From Dillenia suffruticosa (Eukaryota; Streptophyta; Magnoliopsida; Dilleniales; Dilleniaceae): 64,000 bases of DNA. The stretch lies in NCBI GenBank assembly GCA_033439265.1, contig JAVTVX010000015.1, positions 22,559,947-22,623,946 on the forward strand. The letters are read 5' to 3'. Below are positions 11,616 to 24,218 of this stretch, piece by piece; the first letter of the stretch is position 1, and every line of letters begins with the position of its first letter. The position numbers and the translations under genes were made by a program. The notes under the pieces were generated by a model that was not told where the DNA came from, made no database searches, and saw only the letters and a program-made list of their open reading frames with translations.

Positions 11616-12123
11616 TAAAGGTTTCGTATAAACTAACAAATAATTTTTTTTGCGTGTAGAAATTCAAGGATCTAATTGGGTTAGAATCACTTATATCTTT
11701 CTGATGGTTGAGTATTCTCGGTCTAGAAGATGTTACGAAATTGGATCACCTTTTGTTTTTCACGATGCAAATGCCTTGATGATGAAATGATCAAAATTCT
11801 TCTAGCCCTTTCTTTTGCTTCTCAAAATAGAAGAAAATTACAATCTCTTCATTCTTGCTCTCAAACAAAAAAAATGGTTTTTATGAATTCCCTTTTTTTT
11901 TTTGTTTTTTCCCATCACATTCCAATAGCAAAGGAAATTGGGAAGTTCTTATTTTCTTGGTGAGAGGTTTCCAAAACAAAGGAGAGAGCGAGGGGAGTTA
12001 AGGGGTGGTTGCCAAAATTAACCACCCCATTCCCCATTTCATTTTGTTATTTAATTTTCAAATTCAAAATGGAAGTGGCTTGTAGGTTTGCCCTCATGGG
12101 TGAACCACATTCATTTTCCAACG
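11616..12123 (-). repeat. Copia A 5' LTR
   Basis: 508 bp, aligning with 4387-4889. Its ends have decayed from TG...CA to TA...CG, and it is followed directly by the target repeat GTATT (12124-12128). Confidence 0.87.
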
Positions 12124-12128
12124 GTATT

Positions 12129-15100
12129 AAATCCAAAACCCCCAAACTACCATTTCATGAGGTTTTACTTATCAAACTAACATTACTAACAAGCAGACAT
12201 GGGCTGGTGTCGAGTACCAAGAGAGCCAATTTTGAATTTTAGTAACTATAGTTTTTTGATAATCAGATTGAAAACGAGTCCTTTGTGCTGGTTGTCTTCA
12301 TTTTTTTGAGCGTTTCCAAGGTTAACACAAATAAGTAAATGAAGTATCCAAACACATTTACGTTAATCACAATAATTTCACATGATCTTGTTATTATCAT
12401 AACATTACTTCTTATGCAATGCTGAATTTTGCAATTATAAAATTTTACATGGCTCTCCAATTACCAATCTCCAATTTTCGTTTCTTCAGATTTTCTTCTG
12501 ACTACTGATTTAAATTCCAATTGCTCTTATTGACTGGACATTGAGTAACAAAACTGCATGAGAGTGAACCAAATTAGATATACAAATAAGGGAAGAACTT
12601 CGAGGTAGGGGGATGGATGAGTACGGTTTATCATAATAGAATCACAAGATAAGCTTCAACAGCTTCTACTAATTTGGAGGATGTTTTGATCCAATGCTGG
12701 CAGAATTTTATTTATAGGATATTGAAAAGCTTTTCTTGTCTGTGTAATGTGCTGAAGATTATAGCTAATGGCAAAATCAGTCTCCTTGTGCTCCATATTA
12801 TCAACAGGTTCGCTGAAGTTAACCATATTGTAACATGATTAGCCTTTTCTATTTTCCATTGTGATAAAAAATCCTAAGCATGTAGGAAAAGGAACTGGAG
12901 ATTATGCTGTCGGAGAAGAGATTAGACAATGGGTGCGGACGACATTTCTTTAGCAATAGGCTTGTTAGATACATTGCATTAGTGTAAGTAGAAAGGTATA
13001 GATATAGATTTTTGGGGACTCTGGCTATTCATCCACCTGCAGTACCAGGATGTATTTATTTGTAGTTAAAAACATGACTGGTTTAGTTGATTGGGGTTTC
13101 AATGAAAATCCACATAAATGAATAAGAAAGGGGATGAAAATTTTCCAGTAGGTAGAGTTCAAGGAGGACTTCGAGATTGGCTCTCATTTCAAAAGAAAAT
13201 TTTTGGAATCACTCTTAATTATGCAATGATGGTGCACTAGAAAGCATCTTAAAGTACATGTATGTGCATTTGGAGTTTGGTTTCTACATAGATGTTGCTT
13301 GAAGTGATGATATAGTAGCCCAGAGAGAGCTGGTTAAGCCATTAGAGTGTCCACAAGAGGGAGGAACAAGCTATTCAAGGAGTAAGAGCATGGGGGAGGG
13401 TATATGCCATTTCTAGACAATATTTATAGAAGTGTCTGATAAACACATGGTAGCACTCATCTTACTCTCAGCTGGGGCTCACCCGGTGCACGAATTGCTT
13501 CCCTGCTTAGTGGGGGTAAGGGAAGGGTGAGCATATATATATATATGTAGTTTTCCCCTTGCATTTTTGTAAAGAGGTTGTTTTCATGCCTCAAACCCGT
13601 AATCTTGAATATTAATTGATCATTGCTCTTCTAAATTTTGTTGCGTCATACACCTCTGAGCAATATTGATTCTCTCTTAGTGATCGTAGATATTTTATTT
13701 TGCAAGTTCCTCTTGTTCAATTTACCCATGTATGCTCTGGACAGAAGTTAAGCATTTATTTTGGCCTCACATCCCCATCCATGATCCCTTTGGAGGAAAA
13801 AAAACACAAAGAGGAACAAAAGAAGAGACCAAAGTTGAGGTCCCTAACTAAATAATTTTTTTTCTATAGAGTATACAAAAGAACAACTAGGTGGGCTTTT
13901 GTAATTTGTTTGTAAACTACGAGATCTTTTTTGTTTCACTTTTAATTGGAAGCTTTGGAAAGGAGATCCGAATTTAACTCTTACATGTCCTCCTCTAGCT
14001 CTCTCATTCTGCTACCTACTGCATTGTATGGGAATTTGCCTTCCTGGTTTAAAGCAGCCTTCCTCTTTGAATTTCCTTTCTACAACAAGAATTTTCCTGG
14101 AGAAGGGGCAAACTGGTAACTTTACTCTCGGTCTCCGCAGATTCTAGTTTGCTTTCTTAATTGAGACCTGCATTCACTACCCATTTGTTCACTGAGACTT
14201 ATAAGCATGATGTGAATGCCTTGTTTAAAGCTTTCTTAACTCTGCCATGCTATTTGCTTTACTTTTATTATAATATAGATCTCTAAGAGAGACCTAAGCT
14301 TTAGCATAAATCTACTTTTTCATTTGTGATAGATTCATTTTTCCATAACTAATATGGGAAGGTGCAAATGTGAGGAGGAAAAAATTATTGCATGACTGGA
14401 AAAGAGTAATGGATCTAAGCTGGACTTAGCATATAGAGGTGTGCATTATTTTTTGTGATGGCTTATTGTCATTTTCCTTTTTGTTGTGCAATGTTGGATA
14501 TGGTTTTGTGCAAACTCTCTCTCTCTCTCTCTATTTCCCCTATTTCAGGTAAGGTAGAATAAAATATTGGGAAGAGAGAAAAAAAAAGAGAAAGGAGACA
14601 AGAAACATACAAAGAGGGACTATTGCAGACCACCAACATAAGTTAAAGGCAAACTTCAATCTAATTCATTAATCAAAGCATTACAAAGAACACTAATGCC
14701 TTAATCACAAATTAATGTAGGTGAATGAGGTAACTTTGTAGGTGAACTGCACGTGAAAACAGGCCCACAATCACAAATTTACAAATATCATGATAGCAGT
14801 TAAAATTGTCATCAAAGAGAATAAGGATTTGAATTCTCTTTGTTGGTAATTTAACAAATTAATGTAAGTTCCATACCTACAAATGATATGTAGAAAAAGC
14901 AGAGAAGCAAATGAAGAAACCTAGGATGACATGACAATTACCCATAATTCAAAAGAAAAGCATCTTTTTCAATAATTGTATCAAATCAATTTGCCTCACA
15001 CCATTAAAAACTCATTCACAATTTTATATTTTTCACATCCATTTCAACCTTTACAATATTCTCAATATTCTAGACTAGATCTGTTTCAAAGTTTTCCTTT

Positions 15101-15720
15101 TCCTCTTGTGGACATGAAACAAGAATGTGATCAACCATAGGTTGTGTCTCTTCAATTACTGAGAACTCTCATCAACTATAAGGAGATTCATTAGATTCCA
15201 ATTTTGTACCAGCCTCTTGGGATTCTGGATATTGATTAACTCTTAACGGATTTGTCTAAACTTACTTTTGAATTCTTTAACCTTCACGAATACATGTTGT
15301 TTAACTTCATTAGTGCATTCCATTCGGCAAATTATTTAAAACCATGATTAAATGGCTGAGATGTAAATTCCCTCTTTATTTTGGTATGGTATTCTACATA
15401 ATTATGTGCATTTGAGTGTTGGACACCATAGTCAAAGAATCTGCATAAAAGGAGTCGGTCTCGAAAGTGTATGTGGGGACTTGTCTTGAAAAAAAGGAAT
15501 AACATGAAGGATGAAAACTACAAAGAGAACTATAATCGTTATTTATATGAGAATTTGCAATGGCAAAAGTCACTCAAGTAATAAAATAGTGAAGTAATGA
15601 TTGTCCCCCAAGGATTGCTAATTATTAATTTAGCTTACTATTTGTAATGTTTAGAATATGAACTTTATGACTAATGAATCTAGTTAACTAAAATCTACCG
15701 ACTAAACTATAATGCATGAA
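12129..15720. other. Non-coding DNA, no gene recognised
   Basis: 12129-13690 matches copy B (48972-49398 and 53018-54148). I see no protein-coding pattern. A degenerate block at about 13479-13530 (CACCCGGTGCACGAATTGC ... GGGGTAAGGGAAGGG) resembles the CCGGTGCACNAAGCTCCCGC...GGGTCCGGGGAAGGG block common in plant repeats and recurs at about 53940-53995. Short AT and CT microsatellites occur at about 13530 and 14515-14532. 13691-15720 is single-copy in this window; nothing else recognised. Confidence 0.5.
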
Positions 15721-15729
15721 TTAATGAAA

Positions 15730-15905
15730 AATAAATTCTACGAGATAAAGAAGGAAGACATTTAATGGAGACATTTAGAGTACATAGGGACTTGCATATG
15801 ATATTTATTAATTTAGAAAAACATATGATAGGGTTCTCAAAGATAAACTTTGGTAGATGCTGTTGAAGAACGAGATCCACATGACATACATTAATCTATA
15901 TAAAA
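15730..15905 (+). pseudogene. LINE (non-LTR) reverse transcriptase scrap
   Basis: The plus strand from 15792 reads LHMIFINLEK, then after loss of one base in an A run it continues TYDRVLKDKLW, a stop, and MLLKNE. This matches the plant L1-type RT block H-VFIDLEKAYDRVPR--LW--L. Only this short motif region is recognisable. Frameshift and stop make it a dead fragment. Full element borders are not visible. Confidence 0.65.
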
Positions 15906-16259
15906 TCAATAATTACTTCTAAAATTTATATTAATAAATAAAAATAAAATAAGGAAATCTCTCTCCCTTCCCTAATTTCATAAAAATGATCGAAAAGTAT
16001 AAAAAGGGACAAAGTACTCCCTCTCTCTCTGGTTTCTTGAAAACAATGTGAGTAAGAGAGGGGGCAAAGTCTGAGAAAGGAAAAAAATGATCAAATTAAA
16101 GGAGAACTGTCGGATCAAAAAGGAATTTCCAAAAGACGAGCTTAAGTAATTTCAAAAGCCCCATTAAAAGACGTAGGCCCATAGCAATAGGAATTCAAAA
16201 AGCCCTCTCTCTTTTTCAGGTTTGAGAAGGGAATTTCAAAAGAGGTGGGCCATAGCTTA

Positions 16260-16630
16260 AGAAATTTCAAAAGCCTTCTCTCTCTCTCTCTAAAAGAAAT
16301 TGAAGGAAAGCGTCAGAGTAGATGACGGAGGCAGATCGCAAAGTTCAAGGAGGCTTCTGGTCTCTTTGACACGATGGCGATGGTATATCTTTTTTTTTTA
16401 TCTTCTTTTTCCTCCTCCTATATTTATTTTCCATTCTTTTTATTTCTACTCTCTCTCTCTCTCTCTCCCCCTCCCCCTCTCCCTCTCCCTCCTTGTCATA
16501 CGAAGTTGCTTGTTCAAGAAAGATTGAAATGAGTAGTAGTTGAAGAAGTTGAGATCTCGAGGGCTTAGATGGGTTTATAATTCCGTTGATGGAATTCATT
16601 CCTTGCATTTTTAGAAAGAGAGTTGAGTTT
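16260..16630 (+). other. CT-rich block resembling a plant 5' leader
   Basis: Pyrimidine runs (CT repeats at about 16275-16291 and 16450-16480) flank a less biased stretch, 16300-16375, that ends ATGGCGATG followed by GTATAT, a possible 5' splice site. This looks like a plant 5' UTR or first exon, but no following exon with coding potential was found in the next 2 kb. Could equally be chance in microsatellite-rich DNA. Confidence 0.2.
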
Positions 16631-17124
16631 TTTTTTTTACCCGTGGCTTTTGTTTTAACTCACACGTCACACAAGTCGCAGTTCATCCACAATTGATCCG
16701 CGTTTTTAAGTTCCATGTAGAAACAATATTATGATTGGACCGACCCATGACATGTCTAAGTGGTCAGTTGAACTGGTCTGACCGATGGGTCGGTTCGATT
16801 TTAATAACACGAGTATAACTAATAAGTTTAATTTCTCTATAATTAGAATAATTTTATATGTTACCATTCTTATATAGTGATATAATTATGCTCTCTCTCC
16901 ATATTTGGGGATATTTTCTTTGATTTTTGATCTACCGTTTTGATCTTTGATCTTTTATCTTTGATCTTCTGTTTCAAATTTATATACCTTTTTGTCAGAT
17001 CTATCGTTTTTGTCTTTGAATATGTTGATTTCGTCAATTTTCGGTCAAAATTTTGGAAATTTAGTGTTTGTGTTTTTTGTATAGAAGAGACATTTTGCCT
17101 CTCTCTCTCTCTCTACATTTTTTG

Positions 17125-17312
17125 GGCTTAAAAACAAACTCGGGCTTGTCCCGAAATGGGCCCGAGGACCTTTTAATTTTTTGGGCCGAGCTCGAGCCTT
17201 GATTCTTTGAGCTTTCTTGACCCAGGCTTGGGCTCGGGCCTATAAAATTTTAAACGGGCTGAGCCTGAGTTTTGCAAAGCCCGACTCTGACACCTTGATT
17301 GCCAGCCCTAAC
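17125..17312 (-). mobile_element. hAT-like non-autonomous element end
   Basis: The stretch is made of interspersed GGGCTCGGGCC and AAGCCCGA-type words and ends on the minus strand with TAGGGCTGGCAATCAAGG at 17312. This terminus is typical of a large plant hAT non-autonomous group (TAGGGCTGGCAA-type ends with GGGC/GCCC-rich interior). I could not find the opposite inverted repeat or an 8-bp target repeat, so it is probably truncated. Confidence 0.45.
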
Positions 17313-18059
17313 CGGCACCCTCCTTTATTCAGCCTTTGGACTGGCCATGGCAGAGTTAATAGAAACCATTCTAAAGCCCTAAATATTAAATAATTTCTAA
17401 TGTAATCTGTGTCATTAGGTTTCGCCTTTTCTTTGACTAAAGAAAGGACCAATAGTGCACTTTTAGTAACCTACATAAGCACATTACTAGGGGCATCATT
17501 TGTGCTTGTGTAGGGAAGAAATGTGAATATATTGTGAAGCAGTAACCAAAACAATGCTAGTGGCTGATATGAAAACATCACGTGTGTTGGTTTCTTTTTT
17601 ATTTTCCTTTTTTTTTCCCCTGGATTTTGTTGATAAGGGGTACAAGGGCTTTTTGTTTTTTTCTTCTTATGTTTCGTTTGGGGGGAGAGGTTGGAAGGAG
17701 AAAAGAGATCTAGGTTTCTATTGGTTTGTCGGTCCGACTTCAAATCAACAAAAGTTACTTTTAGCTGGATCAGTGATGTGAGAGCATTTTTGTTGTCCAC
17801 TAAGCTTTATGATAAACTACACAGCTTGCATTACATTGTAGGTAAAGTCATATGTAGATTATACTGCAAGGGTTTGAGTGGAAATATCTTATAACTTTTT
17901 TAGCACCTTACCAAAAATCTAAGGTAGGTGTTGTTGAGCTTCACTGAATGTACTTATTGAAGAGTACTTCATTTCTTTATACACATCTTGCTATAATTCT
18001 CTATTGCGAGGGTGATATAAAAGAGGTTCTCTTAATGTGTGATTGTATGTATTCAATAT

Positions 18060-18300
18060 AGTGTTTAGTTGAGGGGGAGTGTTGAGTAAACACTTGCAAA
18101 AATTGGACTAGTGCCTTAGAAAACTAGTGATTTGTACTAACTGATTTAATTAGTGGATTCTGAACTCTAATATGAAATTGAAGAATAGATGTACACTAAA
18201 AAATTAGAATCACTATAAATCATTGTATCAACTTATTCTCTTTTTGACTAAATTCCTTCAAATTCATCTTAATTGTTTAGTACTTACAAAAGTGGGCAAC
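18060..18300 (+). repeat. Possible copia PPT plus LTR remnant
   Basis: GAGGGGGAGTGTTGAG at about 18070 is the classic plus-strand copia junction: a polypurine tract followed by an LTR beginning TGTTG. The following about 220 bp could be an LTR ending near GGGCAACA at about 18300. No coding remnant was recognised upstream, and no partner LTR was found. Confidence 0.4.
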
Positions 18301-18950
18301 AAAGATTCTCATACTTTTTGCAACAACCATTGTTGTTCTTTTATTCACAAAAGATGGCCATTGACACCCCGACCATTCAAAGGATACAAATAATTTCCTA
18401 TGACGTGTCTAATTATGACAAGTGCTATTACGATAATCGCCATATAGTTGTCTTGTTCTAACATGTCAAAACCCCATTGTAATAATGCAGCCTCTCGTCC
18501 TCTTTCTTTGTGTTCCAAAAGTATAGTTCCATAAGTACAGTAATAGCTGCTTTGATTTGTCCTTATCAAGACATCAATAATCGTATGAATGTATCATTAC
18601 TAGACTCGTTAACCAAAATCTCCGATTATTTTTATTTTAATAATAAAAAATAAATATAAAAATAATGATATGAATGTATCATTACTAAACTCGTTAATCA
18701 AAATGAAATGAGATTAATCATTACAAAAGCAACTTCCCAATTCCCACCTTTTTTTGAGTGTGACGGGAAGAAAGAAAAACAAAAAAAAAAAGGAAGAAGC
18801 CAATTTTATTTATTTATTTATTTATTATTATTGGGTTTGACAGCAAGTGAGAAAAAGAGAGAGATTCTTTTTCTCAAGTTTGAGAAATAAAGAAAAAGGG
18901 TTCGAAAACTCATTGATCATTCTACACTACGGTATTTGGATTGTGAAACA
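18300..18950. other. No feature recognised
   Basis: AT-rich DNA with a TTTA microsatellite at about 18806-18830 and an A run at 18780-18791. Nothing coding. Confidence 0.5.
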
Positions 18951-20088
18951 TAGAAAGTGATATAATTTATGTGACATTTTCTTAACATAGAGTACCCAAC
19001 CGTCGGAAAGATGTAAATGATTTTAATCCAATTTAGATTTGTCAATTTCAACATATGAAAAATATTTATAATTTTATATGAAAATTTTCATTCGTATCAA
19101 ATTCATTTATGGTTTATCCTACATCTTTTGTTGGGTATTGAAAATGAAAATGCCTAAAATAATTTTCAAGATTCATTAATGTCAATTTGACGTGGGTCTC
19201 ATGAAATGCTCTCAATTTTATACAGTAAGATATTTGTTGTATGAGGATAATTTGCAAAATTTAGCATGTATCTGATTAATATATCATGAGATATTGCAAA
19301 CTCTGGCCGAAACTTAATATATTCGTATCTATAAAAATACTATATTTCATAATATGAAATTTATATGGTTAGATTTCTTTTAAAAAATTGCTTTCCAACC
19401 ATATAAAGAATGCGTAAAATGGTTAAAAATAGAGAGATATGATTATTTGAAATTTGGGTTGAAAACCAAAAATTTCATTCCAACTCTTGGCTATGGCAAG
19501 TGAAGTCCAACCCCTAGGTTAGAGACCTTCGATTGACAATCCAAGAGCACCATTAAAGTTAGAGATATAAAAAATGTGAGGTAGCCAAAATCTTGGAGTC
19601 ACCCGCCACTAGGAAGATAGCGAGTGCATGTCACACGCCACCTAAGGACAGTGGGCGTACGTCCACTTTGGATAGCCCACTCTGGCGACTCATGGGGGCG
19701 CATAAAGGCCCCATGTCAGCTGAAATTTTCATCGGAATAATTCTTTATTCCCTCCGAATTTTTTTGTAATTTTTAATTTATTTTTGAGAGCCGAAAAATA
19801 ATTTTTTTAATTTTTAATTTTTAATTTGTTTAAAATAATAGAAAAAATTATTTCTGGTGCACAAAAAAACTTCTGAAAATTTTTATATGTGTTAAGAAAA
19901 TTATTTTCTTAATTTTGGCTACTCAGGTGAAAATTTGTTTTTCTCCCATCATTTGTTTGAATTTTTGCTCGGTTATTTATGTTTAAAAATTAGTTTTTTT
20001 AACATAAAATTACTTTAAATTTGAGCAAATATTTTTAAAAAAATAAATACTCTGATATTTATTATAATATTATAGTTGACTTGGTGTC

Positions 20089-20385
20089 CAACCTAATATT
20101 GTTCCCATTTTCAAAAGTAATGGTGATTTCAAATGGAATGTCGTCTTTGGGTAAAAGTTAGAGTATTAAGAAATTTAAAATGTATGATAAAATTGGATCA
20201 AATATTTATTTATAAGATGGACCCATCTCATATTTTCAACCTAATATTGTTCCATTTTCAAAAATAATTGTGATTTCAAATGGAATGTCATCTCTGGGTG
20301 AAAGAGTATTAAGAAGTTTAAAATGTATGATGAAATTAGATCAAATATTTATTTATAAGATGGACTTATCTCAGATTTTTCCGTT
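20089..20385. repeat. Tandem duplication of about 149 bp in element C
   Basis: Two consecutive copies start CCAACCTAATATTGTTCC at about 20089 and 20238. Both contain GTGATTTCAAATGGAATGTC and end in the TTTATTTATAAGATGGAC block. They cover the gag-like leader module seen once in copia A and B. Confidence 0.75.
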
Positions 20386-21641
20386 TGGAACTTCTTAAAT
20401 TAGATCATTTCTTTTTTGGAATAATGATATATATATTTTAAGAAATTTTCTAACTCTTTATTGGGTTTGTGTGGTTGATAAAATGAATGCTGAGAGAAAA
20501 AATATGAATCTTGATAATGTAGGACCTATATTAATAGAAATGAGGAGGGTATCTAGAAATCCAAATGAAGAAAAAGTTATCCCATAATATGAATAGCACT
20601 AACCCTCGTGCTAAAGGAGATTTTCCTTCTAGGGATACACAATCCAAGGGGATGGTGAATATGTTTACTCGAATGGACATATTATGAATTGAAATAATGA
20701 ATTTGCATGTTTTTTTTTTTGTACACTATGGTTGTTTGTTTGAAATATGATCATATGTCAAAAACTTTTTTAAGTTTTTTTATATAAAGTTTCTATTGAA
20801 AATATGATTAAGAATATTTGTTATTTTTATATGATCATGCATGCAAAAGAAACCAAGGGTATTTAAATAATTTGTGTATTTAAGTGAGATATTTTTGGTT
20901 TGAGAATTTGAGTAATTCTCACCTAAAACCTATTGAATTTTGTAATTTTAAATTAAATTTGTGATAGTGATATATTAGGACCATAGATGATGATTGGAAA
21001 TGTAGTGAACTTTTGATTATATACCTAATGTTGACCCAACATGAATGTTAAATTTGAAATACAAAATTATATGTATGATATGAGTATTAATACAAGTGTC
21101 CACCCTCTTAGACACCCAAACCATAACATCAAAATCTATTATTAGGGATTTTGAATAGATATGACAAATTTAATGATGACGATCATGAGATATGACGCCA
21201 TAAAATGTGATATGTGTTGAAAAAACAAGATATCTTAAAAGGTATCAAACATGTCATTTAGGACTTTGGTGTGGGCAATGTTGCTCTGTAAATGAGAGAA
21301 CAAGAGATTTACCAGGTATAAAAAATGATAGATTTCATTGTTCCTGGTTAACTCTATGATTGATGACATGATATCCGAATGTGAACAATATGTGATTGTT
21401 CATGACATCTGGGTGTACCTCATGGTAAGACATAAAGGTATCAGTGACTCATTTTAGACAAATGATCATAATGTTTGATGCCTATGAAAAGTGATATTGT
21501 CACAGTATCAAACAGTATTTAAGGATCATGTCTAACTTGAGTAGAGAGTTGTAGTCAGCTGGTCATATCCTCTCCAATAAATAGAAAATTCAAATTTTGA
21601 TTTGATCCATTCCTACCAAGTGGGAGCACCTGAAACTCAGT

Positions 21642-21839
21642 TTGACTCACAATGATAGTGTGAAGACTATCTTGGATGTTGCTTACCACGTTGAGATTGA
21701 GGATGGACAGCTTCGTGTTGCAAGATCCACTTTGCAAATTTTCCATGTCATGACCAAATGTGTAGACTTGCGAGTGTCCAGACTTGCAAGAAAATTTAGA
21801 GAAAATTTTCCATGTCACACTCAAGATCCTTTCTCGTAA
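21642..21839 (+). pseudogene. Copia C gag fragment
   Basis: Starts MTHNDSVKTILDVAYHVEIE, the C-terminal Gag signature just before the zinc knuckle position. It corresponds to 9015-8788 of copia A. The frame then diverges and no knuckle follows; a short repeat of the 21740-21930 stretch suggests local rearrangement. Confidence 0.7.
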
Positions 21840-21944
21840 GTCATGTAGACCAATTGAAGATTTAGAGAAAATTGATCCACTTTTCAAAATTTCCATGTCA
21901 TTTTCAAGATCCCTTCTCGCAAGTCTTGCCACTTTCTATGTCAC

Positions 21945-22224
21945 GCCATTTGGTCATGTCCATTTGGTGAACCCAATGATGGAAGAAATTTTCCTACTCG
22001 AAAAGCGTACACTCTCTCACTTTGCAATGTGTAGGATTTTCTCTCACAGAGCACTAGCAAAACCAAGCCCGCTTCTCATATATACTCTGACGTAAGATTG
22101 TATTGGGGAAGAAGTTAGGGAGATAATTATTAGTGGGATGATGAGAGTTATCCTATTATCCCAATATGTGTTTTTACTTATGGTAAAATGCCCTAAAATG
22201 CCCATACATGGGCATTTATCAATA
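21945..22224 (-). repeat. Copia D 3' LTR (approximate)
   Basis: On the minus strand the segment starts just after the PPT-like AGGAGATATTG and contains a TATA-like AGTATATATGAGAAG (about 22085), as expected for an LTR promoter. Its far end near 21945 is set only by the loss of element C similarity. No target repeat seen. Confidence 0.45.
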
Positions 22225-23556
22225 TCTCCTAATTGCACACGAGAGCATTTTACGTCCGTCACAATATCACAACTCATGCGATCTTTCACATCACCCTGCT
22301 AGAATTTCATAAAGAATTGAGCGTCGTGCGATCGGTGAGCACACCTACAAGTAAAGACTTCTCAATGCACCTGTTAGGATGACTGATAAGTCACCATTAG
22401 TATAAAAAAGAATTCGATGTACCCTAAACTCAACGCAATTACATCATTCGAGCTACTTTTCTCATCAAAAGTGATCCTCAATCATTTGCTCAACTACGTA
22501 TTCACTATTATGTTTGAATCCTAACATGGATTAACATAACAGATTGACCTGTAAATACAACACCATAATGCAATGATGATTGATCTTTCTTTTCCCAAAC
22601 TCAAATCATTGTGTCTCAAGTCAGCTATTTTTCTAGACCTGTCCCTTAAATCTCAATTTATCTTCTAGGTCATAGGTAAGCAGACTAAAGTATCAAATAC
22701 TGAATTAAGACTTCTAAAAACAGTTGAAAATAACAAGGGCAAAAGAGATCTCATCCAACGGATCTCGGGTCTCATATAGTGGGAACGTGCATCATGATCA
22801 CACTATTATCTCAAATTATAGCTCCTACTATTACTTGGTCGTTTTATCACATTTGGTATGAAATAGGTGCCACAGTGTTGTTCCCCTATCTCTCAAAAGG
22901 GCATATGTCAGATTTCTCAGACACTATGTAGGTATGGAACTCAATCTACACATAATACTTTATCCAGAGATCTTAGAGACAATATCACCAGTCGCAGATG
23001 ATATCTAAGATCTCAAACCTGGCTACTCAAAGGAAACATAGATGTGGGCATATCCATGTTGGTCCTATTGTATATGTCCTGATCCTGAACACATGTCAGG
23101 GTGATTTATGTTCTAGTAGGGCCACTCTCAAAGCCTCTTACGACTAAAAACGTCCCATCCCTACTCACTCAAAGCTAGATGTGGTTATTCGTGTGAGAGA
23201 GTTGACTACGCCTGCCTGACATATCTTTTATCATAACTTACTATAAATATATGACAATAAACAAGTATAAGAAGTAAACTTGTAACTGTATAATGCACCT
23301 ATGTCATATATATCAATAATCATTAAAATCAGTACATAGTGAGAAATGTCAAAATATAGTAAATCCAATAATTCCATGTCTCACAAAGGAATCTATCACA
23401 ATAGGTTTGGCAAAAGGATCAGCTACCATACTATATGTAAAAGCATACTTAATTGTTACAGAACCCTTTTCAGTATATCTCTCACACAATAGTATTGGTA
23501 TCAATGTGTTTGGTTTTAATATGATACTTAGGATTTCAATTGTTGACAGTGGTAGA

Positions 23557-23838
23557 CTAATTATTATAATAAAATATCAATGGCCTCCCACTGTCTATCA
23601 CAACTTCTAAATCATCTAGAAATCTCTGGAGCCAAATACTCTCCTGAACTACTACTGAACATACCACAAGCTCAGTCTCTGCTGTAGATAGAGATACATA
23701 GATTTGATTCTTGCTTCTCCAAGATATAACACAATTAATGAGCAAGATAGCAAATCTTGATGTTAGTTTGCATTTATCCAGATTGTCACTCCCAGTCAGC
23801 ATCTGAATACCCAATAAAACACAAATAGCTGCTTTCAT
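23557..23838 (-). pseudogene. Copia D RNase H remnant
   Basis: The frame contains DNLDKCKLTSRFAI, VISWRSKNQIYVSLSTAETE and ESIWLQRFLDDL, matching the copia RNase H pattern D-DKR-ST-G, SW-SK-Q--VALSTTEAEY, E--WL---L-DL. Several conserved residues are changed and the frame stops at both ends. Confidence 0.85.
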
Positions 23839-23927
23839 AACACAAAGAAAGGTCCTATGTTCCTTTAAGATATCTTAGAATCATGGTCACTGCTCTCCAG
23901 TGATCCCTTCCAGAATTTTATTGATAT

Positions 23928-24218
23928 CTACTTACCAGATTGACTGCAAAACAAATGTCTGGTCGTGTACGTCTCATTGCATACAGAAGACTGCCCATTA
24001 CACCGGTCGTATATCAACATCCAAAATTGACAGACCTTGTCCTCATGACCTACTACAATGAACCTAGAGGGTTGCTCCATGTAGATCTCCTTATCCAAAC
24101 TTCCATTACAGAAGGTGGTTGTTACGTCCATTTGGGATAACTCTAGATCCATGTTTCTGAAAATTGCTAAAAGTAAATGGATTGAGATAAATTGGACTAT
24201 GACTCTATGATAGTCCAC
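23928..24218 (-). pseudogene. Copia D reverse transcriptase N-terminal remnant
   Basis: The frame includes LLLAIFRNMDLELSQMDV, TTFCNGSLDKEIYMEQP and HEDKVCQ, the standard N-terminal copia RT blocks (DVKTAFLNGELDEEIYM-QP-GF). The YVDD catalytic block is missing between this piece and RNase H; about 90 bp separate the two remnants, so an internal deletion removed the catalytic core. Confidence 0.85.

Larger units (their letters stand above)
4387..12123 (-). mobile_element. Ty1/copia element, copy A (complete ends, decayed coding)
   Basis: A 7,737-bp element with LTRs at 4387-4889 and 11616-12123, flanked on both sides by the 5-bp direct repeat GTATT (4382-4386 and 12124-12128). The coding remnants run on the minus strand in the order gag (about 9500-8788), integrase (about 8600-7700), reverse transcriptase (about 7250-6821) and RNase H (about 6420-5990), which is the copia order. 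The PBS next to the right LTR resembles the initiator-Met tRNA end; the PPT next to the left LTR reads AGTGGGAGAT on the minus strand. The same element with the same target repeat is at 41209-48966, so it inserted before the segmental duplication. All reading frames are broken. Confidence 0.9.
1198..13690. repeat. Segmental duplication, copy A
   Basis: This block aligns in direct orientation with about 37941-54148 at high identity (I estimate mid-90s percent). The offset drifts from 36,730 at the left to 36,843 at 12123 through small indels, then jumps to about 40,460 because copy B has 3.6 kb extra. It contains part of a tRNA-Asn array, a non-coding stretch, a complete copia element and more non-coding DNA. 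The left end of the alignment is hidden by the gypsy LTR at 1-1197. The right end is hidden because copy B is interrupted by a gypsy element at 54149, so the true duplication may be longer. Confidence 0.85.
18960..21940 (+). mobile_element. Copia element C, truncated, plus strand
   Basis: It aligns in inverted orientation with the 5' half of copia A: 19131-19300 with the complement of 11400-11580, 19600-19750 with the complement of 10930-11060, the minisatellite region at 20855-20960, and the gag signature MTHNDSVKTILDVAYHVEIE at 21642. It therefore runs from the leader into gag in plus orientation. No LTR, PBS or pol is visible, so it is truncated at both ends. At the right it abuts element D, which faces the other way. 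Identity to copia A is clearly lower than between A and B, so this is an older relative. Confidence 0.75.

Noticed and set aside
17554-17781. 75-aa plus-strand frame and 109-aa antisense frame
   Set aside because: Phe- and Lys-rich low-complexity frames in T-rich DNA, overlapping on both strands, no motif.
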